Positions 8,629 to 17,315 of a stretch of 58,008 nt of DNA are shown piece by piece; position 1 is the first letter of the stretch, and each line of letters opens with the position of its first letter. Below the pieces are notes generated by a model, which was not told the DNA's origin, did not search any database, and was given only the letters and a program-made list of their open reading frames with translations. Position numbers and translations under genes: made by a program. Source of the DNA: Bacteroides mediterraneensis (GTDB lineage Bacteria; Bacteroidota; Bacteroidia; Bacteroidales; Bacteroidaceae); NCBI RefSeq assembly GCF_016900355.1, contig NZ_JACJKA010000023.1:1-58008 (forward strand). Direction: 5' to 3'.

Positions 8629-10272
8629 TTATTTACAGTTACCAGTGCAACGAGGTTTGATCTGTTTGAAGAAATCGTTACCCTTGTTATCCACCAAGAT
8701 AAATGCAGGGAAGTCTTCTACTTCAATCTTCCAGATAGCTTCCATACCCAGTTCCGGATATTCTACACATTCAATGCTCTTGATGTTGTTCTGAGCCAGA
8801 ATAGCAGCCGGACCACCGATAGAACCCAGGTAAAAACCACCGTGCTTCTTGCAGGCATCTGTCACAGCCTGGCTACGGTTACCTTTAGCCAACATAATCA
8901 TAGAACCACCATGACTCTGGAACAGGTCTACATACGGGTCCATACGTCCGGCAGTTGTCGGTCCCATAGAACCGCAAGCCATACCCTTAGGAGTCTTGGC
9001 CGGACCAGCGTAATAAATCGGATGATCCTTGATATACTGAGGCAAGTCTTCACCACGGTCCAGACGTTCTTTCAGTTTGGCATGAGCGATGTCACGACCT
9101 ACGATGATGGTACCAGTCAATGACAGACGAGTAGCTACCGGATATTTGTCAAGGTCAGCCAAGATTTCTTTCATCGGACGGTTCAGGTCAATCTTCACTA
9201 CATTGCCTTCACCAGCCTGACGCAATTCTTCCGGAATCAGTTCGCCCGGATTTGAATCCAGCTTTTCAATCCAGATACCGTCCTTGTTGATTTTACATTT
9301 GATGTTACGGTCAGCAGAACAAGATACGCCCAAACCTACCGGACAAGAAGCACCGTGACGCGGCAGACGGATGACGCGGATGTCGTGTGCATAGTATTTA
9401 CCACCGAACTGTGCACCCAAACCAATGTTGTGAGCAGCTTCCAGCAGTTTCTGTTCCAAATCCAAATCGCGGAATGCACGACCGTATTCATTACCTGTAG
9501 TAGGCAGATTATCGTAATAATGAGTAGAAGCCAGTTTCACGGTCAACAGGTTCTTTTCAGCAGAAGTACCTCCAATCACAAATGCTACATGATAAGGAGG
9601 ACAAGCAGCTGTACCCAGTGTCTTCATCTTTTCAACCAGGAACGGAACCAGTGTATCCGGGTTCAGGATGGCTTTTGTTTCCTGATACAAATAAGTCTTA
9701 TTGGCAGAACCACCACCTTTTGTGACGCAAAGGAATTCATATTCCATTCCCTGAGTAGCTTCGATATCAATCTGTGCAGGCAGGTTGCAACGAGTGTTCA
9801 CTTCGTCGTACATGGTCAACGGTGCATTCTGAGAATAACGCAGGTTGTTTTCTGTATAAGTTTTGTACACACCCAGAGACAAGGCCTCTTCATCGCAGTA
9901 GCCTGTCCATACCTGCTGTCCTTTTTCACCGTGGATAATGGCAGTACCCGTATCCTGGCAGAAAGGCAGTACGCCTTTGGCAGCCACTTCGGCATTGCGC
10001 AGGAAAGTAAGTGCTACAAACTTGTCGTTCTCGCTGGCTTCCGGATCGTGCAGAATCTTAGCCACCTTTTCGTTGTGTGAACGGCGCAGCATGAAAGAGA
10101 CATCGTGGAAAGCCGCATTCGCCATTGCTGTAAGACCTTCCTTTTCAACCTTCAAGATAGGTTTTCCTTCAAACTCGCTTACTGACACATAGTCTTTTGT
10201 AAGCAAATAGTATTCAGTCGTATCTTTACCTTTCTCAAACATCGGCTGATACTTGAATTCTGGTGTTGCCAT
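8629..10272 (-). CDS. Class I fumarate hydratase (4Fe-4S)
   Basis: The enzyme interconverts fumarate and malate in the cytoplasm. In Bacteroides it serves the reductive branch from oxaloacetate to succinate. The protein has 547 residues, the length of E. coli FumA/FumB. The three Cys that hold the oxygen-sensitive 4Fe-4S cluster are at 105 (PFCQDTGT), 224 (AACPPYH) and 318 (GVSCSADR), matching the E. coli positions. The N-terminal part is the cluster-binding alpha domain and the last ~170 residues are the beta domain, with [16 protein letters not shown] and a [12 protein letters not shown] segment. It is a single gene, with a TAACTTTG box 33-40 bp upstream and a strong terminator downstream. 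Confidence 0.97.
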   Translation of the reverse strand: MATPEFKYQPMFEKGKDTTEYYLLTKDYVSVSEFEGKPILKVEKEGLTAMANAAFHDVSFMLRRSHNEKVAKILHDPEASENDKFVALTFLRNAEVAAKGVLPFCQDTGTAIIHGEKGQQVWTGYCDEEALSLGVYKTYTENNLRYSQNAPLTMYDEVNTRCNLPAQIDIEATQGMEYEFLCVTKGGGSANKTYLYQETKAILNPDTLVPFLVEKMKTLGTAACPPYHVAFVIGGTSAEKNLLTVKLASTHYYDNLPTTGNEYGRAFRDLDLEQKLLEAAHNIGLGAQFGGKYYAHDIRVIRLPRHGASCPVGLGVSCSADRNIKCKINKDGIWIEKLDSNPGELIPEELRQAGEGNVVKIDLNRPMKEILADLDKYPVATRLSLTGTIIVGRDIAHAKLKERLDRGEDLPQYIKDHPIYYAGPAKTPKGMACGSMGPTTAGRMDPYVDLFQSHGGSMIMLAKGNRSQAVTDACKKHGGFYLGSIGGPAAILAQNNIKSIECVEYPELGMEAIWKIEVEDFPAFILVDNKGNDFFKQIKPRCTGNCK

Positions 10273-10304
10273 AATAATTGTATTTATTGTTAGTTATTGT
10301 GCAG

Positions 10305-10312
10305 CAAAGTTA
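10305..10312 (-). promoter_or_regulatory. -7 promoter box of the fumarase gene
   Basis: TAACTTTG on the minus strand matches TAnnTTTG and lies 33-40 bases upstream of the ATG. No convincing -33 element is visible. Confidence 0.55.
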
Positions 10313-10368
10313 CAAAGTATTATTGAAATTTTTCCTTAATTCATCCAAAAAGTTATCGGCAATCCTTT

Positions 10369-11913
10369 TCACTCTTCCACAGCCCGAAGCAAATCTTCCT
10401 GCAATACATCTACGCCCGGAAAACCTACATAGCGCGCCTGTAATTTTCCGTCATGACTGATAATCAAATAGGCAGGAATGCCGGTCACCCCATACGAACT
10501 GCAAAGGTACTTCCATTGTGCGTCCGTCAGCCGATAATGTACACCGGTCATCTTAGAAAGTGCAGCCTTCCAGATACTTTCCGGAGAAGAAGGCCCCGTA
10601 AGGTAAATATAGACAATATCCTTGGAGGCCAGTGTTTTTTTCAGGGGAAGCATGACCTGCATGCTTTTCCGGCACGGACCGCACCAAGTCGCCCAAAAGT
10701 CTATCAAAATAGCTCTTCCTTTATGTGGCGCAATAATCCGGGGAAGAATATCGGCACCTGCCACCTGGGTATCCAGCGAAGCCACCACCGCCTCTTTGGT
10801 AGAGACCACTCGCGCAGCATTCAACTGGAGAGCCTGCGCCACCGTTTCTACATAAGTACGTATTTCTGGAAATTCCAATGTTCTCAAGATTTTCACGTCA
10901 TCCGAAGTCAAAGAAGAAGCAGCCAGCAAACGTTCACACACCGGTTTCACTTTTTCACTATCAGCTTTCAATTTTCCGGCAATTTCCGGACGTTCCATCA
11001 AGTCTTTTTCCACAGCTTGATAAGCTTCCAAGGCTGATTTGTTCCCCACAGACAGCTCTCTGTTGATTGTTTCAGCCGCTCCATCAAACCAAGCTTTTTC
11101 TTTTTTCTCATAATGTCTGCCCAACAGATGCGAGCACGACATGCTCAAACGTGGCAAATGAATATAAACCGTAAGTTCTTCATCCGGCACTAGAAAAAGA
11201 GACAAAGTGGCCTCACCTAACTTCAAGGAGGTCAACACAGGCTGATACAATTCTGTTTCCAAATGGAAAGAACCATCCTGACGTATCTTTACGGGCAGCG
11301 TCCAAGGCTGAGGAAAAAACCCGTCCTCATATACCAGTTCGCCCAACAAGGCCATTTTCGAATCATATCCTAAAATATATCCATTCACGACCGCCTTTCC
11401 TTCCGACAATCCCGGCTCCGGCAGCTCATTCGAATCCATCGAAGTATCTGAAGTCAGAAAATTCGGCACATATATATAAGGTTCCTTCCGGCTCAACTGA
11501 ATGCCAAAGATGTTCCAGCTCATTTCCGGTTCCACGAAATCCACCTCATGCACGTCGGACTGCAACGGGGCAAAAGAAAGGGTCACCTCCAATCTTCCGT
11601 CCTCACCAATTACCTCCGGTTCTGTCACTCCGTCAATAGATATTTTATCGGCCTCGCGCAAACGGGCCACTGCCCCATTCGCTCCTTTCAACATGGCCTG
11701 GGAGGAGATGACGAGCGGAGTGCCGGGCTTACCATACATCACGGCATCCACCTGCGTCTGTTCCTCGGTCAGAATCATCCGCTTAAACTCTATTTCAGAA
11801 GTGTTGGCCCATACGAATCCCGGATATTCCAGCACTTTTTTCCTTCCGGCCTGTGCCTGCAGAGACAGAAAACACAAGCACAGCAAACAAATCCATCCGC
11901 ATATATTCTTCAT
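10369..11913 (-). CDS. TlpA-like thioredoxin-fold protein with long N-terminal domain
   Basis: A 514-residue exported protein with a signal peptide (about 1-22, ending QAQA). The first ~370 residues are uncharacterised and beta-rich in the middle, with a helical segment at about 265-370. The C-terminal domain (about 385-510) is a TlpA/ResA-like thioredoxin fold with the redox motif WCGPC (Cys411, Cys414) and the cis-Pro region GIPAYL (Pro480). Such proteins reduce or rearrange disulfides in the periplasm, often during protein maturation or stress. It follows DUF4954 by 20 bp and is the last gene of the hflX operon. The partner substrate cannot be deduced. Confidence 0.9.
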   Translation of the reverse strand: MKNICGWICLLCLCFLSLQAQAGRKKVLEYPGFVWANTSEIEFKRMILTEEQTQVDAVMYGKPGTPLVISSQAMLKGANGAVARLREADKISIDGVTEPEVIGEDGRLEVTLSFAPLQSDVHEVDFVEPEMSWNIFGIQLSRKEPYIYVPNFLTSDTSMDSNELPEPGLSEGKAVVNGYILGYDSKMALLGELVYEDGFFPQPWTLPVKIRQDGSFHLETELYQPVLTSLKLGEATLSLFLVPDEELTVYIHLPRLSMSCSHLLGRHYEKKEKAWFDGAAETINRELSVGNKSALEAYQAVEKDLMERPEIAGKLKADSEKVKPVCERLLAASSLTSDDVKILRTLEFPEIRTYVETVAQALQLNAARVVSTKEAVVASLDTQVAGADILPRIIAPHKGRAILIDFWATWCGPCRKSMQVMLPLKKTLASKDIVYIYLTGPSSPESIWKAALSKMTGVHYRLTDAQWKYLCSSYGVTGIPAYLIISHDGKLQARYVGFPGVDVLQEDLLRAVEE

Positions 11914-11933
11914 ACACAGACCCTCCTGTATTT

Positions 11934-13925
11934 TTACAACAAATCTTTCAGACGTTCTATCAATTCGTTCCCAAGGGCGGTTTTCACTTTAATGTGTTCA
12001 AGCACGGCCGTCACGAATGGATTGCTCTCAAACACGCCCCGCACTTCTTCAAAATCACGCACTTTTTCCTCACTACTTCCATCGGCTCCGAATCCGGTCA
12101 TGGAAGTCAGTGAAAATTCTTTCTTGGCATCTTCGTATACCATCTTGTCGAGTCCAACCACTGCTTCCTGCCACTGGCGCACGATAGACACAATATCTGC
12201 TGCCGTCACTTTGTCGGCCTGCAAACCATAAAACTCCATCATTTTTTCATAAGCCCACGTCCACTCATAGGTGTAATAATGGGAGTGCATATCCGCAAAA
12301 CGATTGTGTATCTCATCTACGGAAGTCAACCGTCCGCACTCTACATCCTCCATCAACCGTTCAATCTCGCTCTTCGGCGCAATCAATCCGGAGATATCTA
12401 CCCACTCTCCTGTACCGACCGAAGTATCCGGCAACAACCGTTTCCGAATTTCTTCATCAGAAGTAAAATGGATATTTTCCAAGCGCTTAATCACGGAATT
12501 GCCTAAAAACTTGTGAATAGCTGTTTCGTAGAATTTGATTCCCTTATTCAAGGAAGAATTCTTGATTTTCGCGCTCTGGTAGGAATAGATTTCCGAAGTC
12601 TCTCCCGATACCCGTGCCAGCTCCTTCAGAATCCGGCGTCCGACCATCATCTTCTGAATGGTGTACGGACTCAGCAAGTTATAATTAATCTGGTCCAACC
12701 GGTTCGGGTCTTTCCGCTTGTCACGGCGAGGCCATTTCTGCGCATCGCGGATGGTTCCCACACTTCGCAGATTGACACCCGGCACCAGATACGTCGTATT
12801 TTTCTCTTCAATCAAATAAGAAAAAGGTAGATTGGAAGTGTCCGGATGCGTTACATGACGCCCCATCACCAATGAAAAGGCACCGATACGGGCCGGCCAC
12901 AACACATAAGAATCAGAGGTGGTCTTGGCCCCCCGTTCCAGCGTTCCCTGATGAATCGGCCCCAGCTTGTACATGTGATTACTTTGGTTTGAACCCGAAC
13001 CCGCATTCATGAACGAGAACATACCCGCAATCAATAAAGTTGACTTATGGTGTGTCACCGTGAAAGGTCCGGCAAAAATAGCACAAGCCTCTCCATTCTC
13101 TTCCTGACAGTTACTGAAAAACAACGAATCGGAAGCTGAATACGTGTGTCCCAAATGACAAGCCTGGCCCACAAAACAGCGGGTCAGCATGGTACCGTCT
13201 TCCACATGGGAGCCGCTTGAGATGATGAAATCATCACACACCACTCCGTAACCGATATGCACCGGCGCCGCTTCATTGCTGTTCACACTTCCGTTCTTCA
13301 GACGTCCGGCTCCTTCCACCTGACAATAATCGCCAATCCGTACATTCTTAATGTAACCCGCATTGACAATCGTGACATGATGTCCTATCGTGCCTGTTTC
13401 CGAAGCATGGACCTCTGCATAGGTCTCAATAATCTGCCGCATCTTCTCAATCAGTACCGGGCGATGACGGTAAAGCGCCATGATGTAAGCCTGATGGGCC
13501 GACAGGCGGTCGTGCATAATCACCTCCCGTCCCCCCGTTTCATTCAGGACCGAGACCTCCACTCCATTTCCGAAACGGCTCCGGCAATCGACCAGAATAA
13601 TATCCACATTCTCGATAAAGGTATCCTGCCCAATCTCATAATTGGCAATATAATTCTTCACATTTTCAATGTAGCAGTTATCGCCTACGGTTACATTATG
13701 CAATGTAGCATAGTACAACCCTGAATGCTTGGTAATTCCACCCGCCAGTGTAAACTCTTTCTCAAAAAAACCCAGTCGGATCTTTCCGGAGAAACGGACA
13801 TGATGGATATGGTCTGTATGAAAATCCTCGGCCACCTCTACACTTTCCCAATCGGAAGCCACACAATGCTGGGCTTCCAACCGGGCAATCTCTTCAGGGG
13901 TCAGGGAACGATAATGTCGTGTCAT
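11934..13925 (-). CDS. DUF4954 family left-handed beta-helix protein
   Basis: A 663-residue protein of the DUF4954 family, widespread in Bacteroidetes. The region from about 60 to 400 has hexapeptide-like repeats with small and hydrophobic residues at regular spacing (for example IGDYCQVEGAGRLKNGSV, GYGVVCDDFIISSGSHVEDG), which predict a left-handed parallel beta-helix like that of acyl- and nucleotidyl-transferases. The C-terminal 250 residues are largely helical. There is no signal peptide, so it is probably cytoplasmic. A transferase role is suggested only by the fold. It sits 18 bp after hflX and 20 bp before the TlpA-like gene. Confidence 0.85.
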   Translation of the reverse strand: MTRHYRSLTPEEIARLEAQHCVASDWESVEVAEDFHTDHIHHVRFSGKIRLGFFEKEFTLAGGITKHSGLYYATLHNVTVGDNCYIENVKNYIANYEIGQDTFIENVDIILVDCRSRFGNGVEVSVLNETGGREVIMHDRLSAHQAYIMALYRHRPVLIEKMRQIIETYAEVHASETGTIGHHVTIVNAGYIKNVRIGDYCQVEGAGRLKNGSVNSNEAAPVHIGYGVVCDDFIISSGSHVEDGTMLTRCFVGQACHLGHTYSASDSLFFSNCQEENGEACAIFAGPFTVTHHKSTLLIAGMFSFMNAGSGSNQSNHMYKLGPIHQGTLERGAKTTSDSYVLWPARIGAFSLVMGRHVTHPDTSNLPFSYLIEEKNTTYLVPGVNLRSVGTIRDAQKWPRRDKRKDPNRLDQINYNLLSPYTIQKMMVGRRILKELARVSGETSEIYSYQSAKIKNSSLNKGIKFYETAIHKFLGNSVIKRLENIHFTSDEEIRKRLLPDTSVGTGEWVDISGLIAPKSEIERLMEDVECGRLTSVDEIHNRFADMHSHYYTYEWTWAYEKMMEFYGLQADKVTAADIVSIVRQWQEAVVGLDKMVYEDAKKEFSLTSMTGFGADGSSEEKVRDFEEVRGVFESNPFVTAVLEHIKVKTALGNELIERLKDLL

Positions 13926-13943
13926 CTTTTCTCTTTTTGGCGG

Positions 13944-15200
13944 TTATTCTTCGTCGTAGGTCTGATACAGAAAATCATTGTAAGGATACTTCTGTACATG
14001 CAGCTCTCTTACCTTTTTATATAAAAGGTCACGGAACTGTTCGATGTTTGTTTTCTCACGAGCTGAGATGAAAATACAGTTATCATTCAACTTCGCCATC
14101 CAAGTATGCATCAGTTCCTCAAGGGTAATGTTCTCTTTGGTTTTCGGAGTCAAGTCGTCTTCCGCCTTTTCCACATAGGTATAGGCATCCACCTTATTAA
14201 ATACAATCATGCTCGGCTTCCCACCTGCTCCCAAATCGGCAATGGTCTTTTCCACCACCTGAATCTGTTCTTCAAAATCCGGATGAGAAATATCAACCAC
14301 GTGCACCAGTAAATCAGCTTCACGCACCTCGTCCAACGTCGACTTGAACGAATCGACCAGGTCGGTCGGCAATTTCCGGATAAACCCTACCGTATCGGAC
14401 AACAGGAAAGGCAGATTCTCGATAATCACCTTACGCACCGTCGTATCAAGGGTCGCGAAAAGTTTGTTTTCCGCAAACACATCACTCTTGGCCAGCAGGT
14501 TCATCAGCGTAGATTTTCCCACGTTGGTATATCCCACCAGCGCCACACGAATCAATCGTCCGCGGTTCTTACGCTGCGTAGACTTCTGCGTATCAATCTC
14601 AGCCAAGCGCTGCTTCAGCAAGGCCATACGGTTCAAGATGATACGGCGGTCCATTTCCAGCTGCGTTTCACCCGGACCACGCAGACCCACGGAACCTTTA
14701 CCACCTCCGGCTCCGGAACCACCTCCCTGACGTTCCAAGTGTGTCCACAAACGCTGCAACCGGGGAAGCATGTATTTGTATTGCGCCAGTTCCACCTGCG
14801 TTTTGGCATTGGCCGTCTGTGCCCGCATGGCAAAAATATCCAGGATTAATGAAGTACGGTCGAGTATCTTGACTTTCAGTTCATTCTCAATGTTACGGAT
14901 TTGCTTCGCCGAGAGTTCGTCATCGAAAATCACCATTCCGATTTCAGTCTCCTCATTTTCATTCTGAACAGCCAAGTAATCTTTGATTTCCTGCAATTTA
15001 CCCTTCCCTACATACGTCACAGAGTTGGGAGTGTCCAGCTTCTGGGTGAAGCGTTTTACCACCTCCGCCCCTGCCGTCTCCGCCAGGAAAGCCAGTTCGT
15101 CCAGGTATTCATTGGTCTTACGTTCATTCTGAGTCTGGGTTATCAAACCCACCAGCGCAGCTTTTTCGGTCTGCGCATCCGATATCACAAATTCCTTCAT
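13944..15200 (-). CDS. hflX: Ribosome-associated GTPase HflX
   Basis: A translational GTPase of 418 residues that can split stalled or vacant ribosomes. The N-terminal HflX domain spans about 10-155, and the glycine-rich linker is at 159-176 (RQGGGSGAGGGKGSVGLRGP). The G domain carries Walker A GYTNVGKST (223-231), switch II DTVGF (269-273) and NKVD (335-338). It is the first gene of an apparent three-gene operon with DUF4954 and a TlpA-like protein. A good TATATTTG promoter box lies 28-35 bp upstream, directly against the terminator of the SusCD operon. Confidence 0.96.
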   Translation of the reverse strand: MKEFVISDAQTEKAALVGLITQTQNERKTNEYLDELAFLAETAGAEVVKRFTQKLDTPNSVTYVGKGKLQEIKDYLAVQNENEETEIGMVIFDDELSAKQIRNIENELKVKILDRTSLILDIFAMRAQTANAKTQVELAQYKYMLPRLQRLWTHLERQGGGSGAGGGKGSVGLRGPGETQLEMDRRIILNRMALLKQRLAEIDTQKSTQRKNRGRLIRVALVGYTNVGKSTLMNLLAKSDVFAENKLFATLDTTVRKVIIENLPFLLSDTVGFIRKLPTDLVDSFKSTLDEVREADLLVHVVDISHPDFEEQIQVVEKTIADLGAGGKPSMIVFNKVDAYTYVEKAEDDLTPKTKENITLEELMHTWMAKLNDNCIFISAREKTNIEQFRDLLYKKVRELHVQKYPYNDFLYQTYDEE

Positions 15201-15227
15201 TCAGTGTAAATCTAATTCTATATGTCG

Positions 15228-15235
15228 CAAATATA
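15228..15235 (-). promoter_or_regulatory. -7 promoter box of hflX
   Basis: TATATTTG on the minus strand is a perfect match to the Bacteroides TAnnTTTG box. The expected -33 region overlaps the terminator stem at 15242-15271, and no TTTG is visible there. Confidence 0.65.
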
Positions 15236-15241
15236 CAGAAA

Positions 15242-15271
15242 AAGAGCGCATCTCCTTTCAGATGCGCTCTT
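15242..15271 (-). terminator. Terminator of the fixed SusCD operon
   Basis: A 12-bp perfect stem (AAGAGCGCATCT at 15242-15253, complement at 15260-15271) with a 6-base loop is followed on the minus strand by CTTTTTCTG. It lies 29 bp past the small lipoprotein's stop and just upstream of the hflX promoter. Confidence 0.9.
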
Positions 15272-15300
15272 TTATTTTTACAAACCACAATCAACCGTAA

Positions 15301-15732
15301 TTATTTACGCTGTACCGTAATTTCCGTGCGGGCCTCAACACCGGGAGACAAATGAGTGCCTTCTTTAAAGGTCAGTACTGCCGTATATTTCTTTTCCTTC
15401 CACTGGTCTGCCGGCAAGAAACTTACTTCCACATAGGCAGCCGGTTCTCCGTCTTTAAAGGTCACTTCCGGTGTCTGAAGCTTCAGCACACCTTCGGCAA
15501 CCGCCTTCTCGTCAAGCATCACTTCCACCTTGGCCTCACCGTTTCTGCTGGAGCGATAAACCGGCACTTTTACCACACCGGCATTTCCGGCCTCCGCGTC
15601 CATCACTTGTTTGGCGTTTACAAAAGAAAAAGCCATTTCATGTGCTGTGTACACCGCTCCTTCGGCATCTTTGTTGCATGAAGCAGCCACACCCGATAAT
15701 AAAACCGCAATTGCGAATATATAATTCTTCAT
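15301..15732 (-). CDS. Small surface lipoprotein, third gene of the fixed SusCD operon
   Basis: A 143-residue lipoprotein with a signal peptide ending AASC (Cys19). The mature part predicts a beta-sandwich domain (regular alternation such as VVKVPVYRSSRNGEAKVEVML, then a conserved-looking 'EVSFLPADQW'), possibly Ig- or Calx-beta-like, though I do not recognise a named family. It begins 17 bp after SusD and so is co-transcribed. The start of the mature protein (CNKDAEGAVYT) resembles that of the 298-residue lipoprotein at 38286-39182 (CNADQEGPLYT), which sits in the same place after a related SusD. It probably helps bind the operon's nutrient at the cell surface (inference). Confidence 0.75.
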   Translation of the reverse strand: MKNYIFAIAVLLSGVAASCNKDAEGAVYTAHEMAFSFVNAKQVMDAEAGNAGVVKVPVYRSSRNGEAKVEVMLDEKAVAEGVLKLQTPEVTFKDGEPAAYVEVSFLPADQWKEKKYTAVLTFKEGTHLSPGVEARTEITVQRK

Positions 15733-15749
15733 CTCATTTCAATTAAAAG

Positions 15750-17300
15750 TTATCGTACAATAGGATTGTTATCCGAGCTGCTGATATGCTCGTTTCCGTC
15801 AATCTCCGACTGAGGCAAAGGGAATATGAAGAGCGGAGAAGCCACTCCCGTATTCTTTGTCTGCACTGTTTCCGAATGATTGGAACCTTCATACTTCCGG
15901 TCGTAACCCAAAGCCAGACGTTGCAAGTCGAAGATTCTTCCTGCTTCACCCCACAATTCCACACGGCGCTGCAACAAAATTTCTTCCATCAGCGTAGTGA
16001 CAGGAGCATTTGTATTCGCATCATAAGTTTCCGAATCGGTTCGCTTTGCCAGAATAGCCTCATAATTTGTATCCCGAAGCGTTCCCAGCTGCTTGATAGT
16101 AGTCCGTGCCAAATCAAACTCCTTCAAATGACATTCCGCCTCGGCCTTAATCAATACCATTTCCTCCGCACGCATCAGCAGATAATCACCGGTCCAGATA
16201 GTATAATCGGCCATCTTAAATTTCAGCTGGCAATAACTTACCATAGAATTACCTTTCTCCTCCTTTTCCAGTTTTCCCCGGAACCATTTCATCTTACGCT
16301 CATCCGTATCCGACAACAGGTTATACAATCCGGAACTGATGCACTGGCGGGCCTTGGAGCCATACATACCTTTTGCATCCGCATCCATGTGAGAGAAGAA
16401 TCCGGCATAACCCGAAGTCTGGTCTTTCGAAATCTCCAGTCCCCACATCACATCGTCTACCTTCACACTGTTGTTTCCACCCAAGGCATCTACCTTCACC
16501 AAAGAAAGTCCCGGTTTTGTCAGTGCTTCTTTCGCCGCTTCAGCCGCTTCCTTATACTTATGCTGTACCAAGAAAGCACGCGCCTGGAAACCTTTGGCTA
16601 CATAATAATCAATGTGAGAGATGTGCGACTGTTTCAGTCCTTTTAAGCGACCGACTGCTTCAGCCAAATCCGAATTAATCCGGTCGTACACGCCCTGCAC
16701 CGTACCACGAGGTTTCCCTTCCGTTCCGGCTACCGTCGGTTCCGTATAAAGAGGAACACCCGGAGCATTCTCATGCCCTGCATAAGTCTGCTGGTATAAC
16801 TGAATCAGATAAAAATAGCAATAAGCCCGGAAGGCATACGCCTGGCCCATCAGACTATTCACCAGATCAGGATCTCCCTCCAGCTTTCCATCGTTTGCCA
16901 GAATATAATTCAGGTTACTGATTATCGTATAATAAAAATTCCATACGGAATAAGAACGTCCGGCTTTTCCGGCATAGTCTCCGTGCACGTTCAGGCGATA
17001 ATCTTCATAGAACCATCCCTGTCCCTGTTCGTGCATCAAATGATCTTCTGCCATCAAATCGGCAAACAACTGGATGGCTGTCTGCCCACAGTTCTGTGTG
17101 CCCCAGCCCGAGCTCCATCCGGCAGTGTACAAAAAACGGTATGCTCCATTAATCGCGGCTTCCGCATGCTCCGCGTTCTCAAAAACCTGCGTTCCAGACA
17201 CAGAGTTGGTAGGCTGAGTCTCCAATTCATCCGAGCAGGAAGCCAACAAACCGACTCCTGCGAACACCAGCCCGCATAAAAAATATTTATTGATTTTCAT
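15750..17300 (-). CDS. SusD/RagB-family nutrient-binding lipoprotein (fixed locus)
   Basis: A 516-residue SusD-like lipoprotein with lipobox LASC (Cys22). SusD proteins lid the SusC barrel and capture glycans or peptides outside the cell. Family features are the N-terminal 'AEAAINGAYRFLY' helix, TPR-like helices with 'AYAFRAYCYFYLIQLYQQTY', and the C-terminal 'LLMRAEEMVLIKAEAECHL' and 'RRVELWGEAGRIFDLQRL' segments followed by PLPQSEIDGN. It lies 15 bp after SusC on the minus strand. It is clearly similar to the SusD at 36683-38251 (shared 'GFFSHMDA'-like and 'MRAEEM/MRVEEM' segments). No glycoside hydrolase or peptidase lies beside it, so the substrate is unknown. Confidence 0.95.
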   Translation of the reverse strand: MKINKYFLCGLVFAGVGLLASCSDELETQPTNSVSGTQVFENAEHAEAAINGAYRFLYTAGWSSGWGTQNCGQTAIQLFADLMAEDHLMHEQGQGWFYEDYRLNVHGDYAGKAGRSYSVWNFYYTIISNLNYILANDGKLEGDPDLVNSLMGQAYAFRAYCYFYLIQLYQQTYAGHENAPGVPLYTEPTVAGTEGKPRGTVQGVYDRINSDLAEAVGRLKGLKQSHISHIDYYVAKGFQARAFLVQHKYKEAAEAAKEALTKPGLSLVKVDALGGNNSVKVDDVMWGLEISKDQTSGYAGFFSHMDADAKGMYGSKARQCISSGLYNLLSDTDERKMKWFRGKLEKEEKGNSMVSYCQLKFKMADYTIWTGDYLLMRAEEMVLIKAEAECHLKEFDLARTTIKQLGTLRDTNYEAILAKRTDSETYDANTNAPVTTLMEEILLQRRVELWGEAGRIFDLQRLALGYDRKYEGSNHSETVQTKNTGVASPLFIFPLPQSEIDGNEHISSSDNNPIVR

Positions 17301-17315
17301 TGTTGTCTTTTTTCA

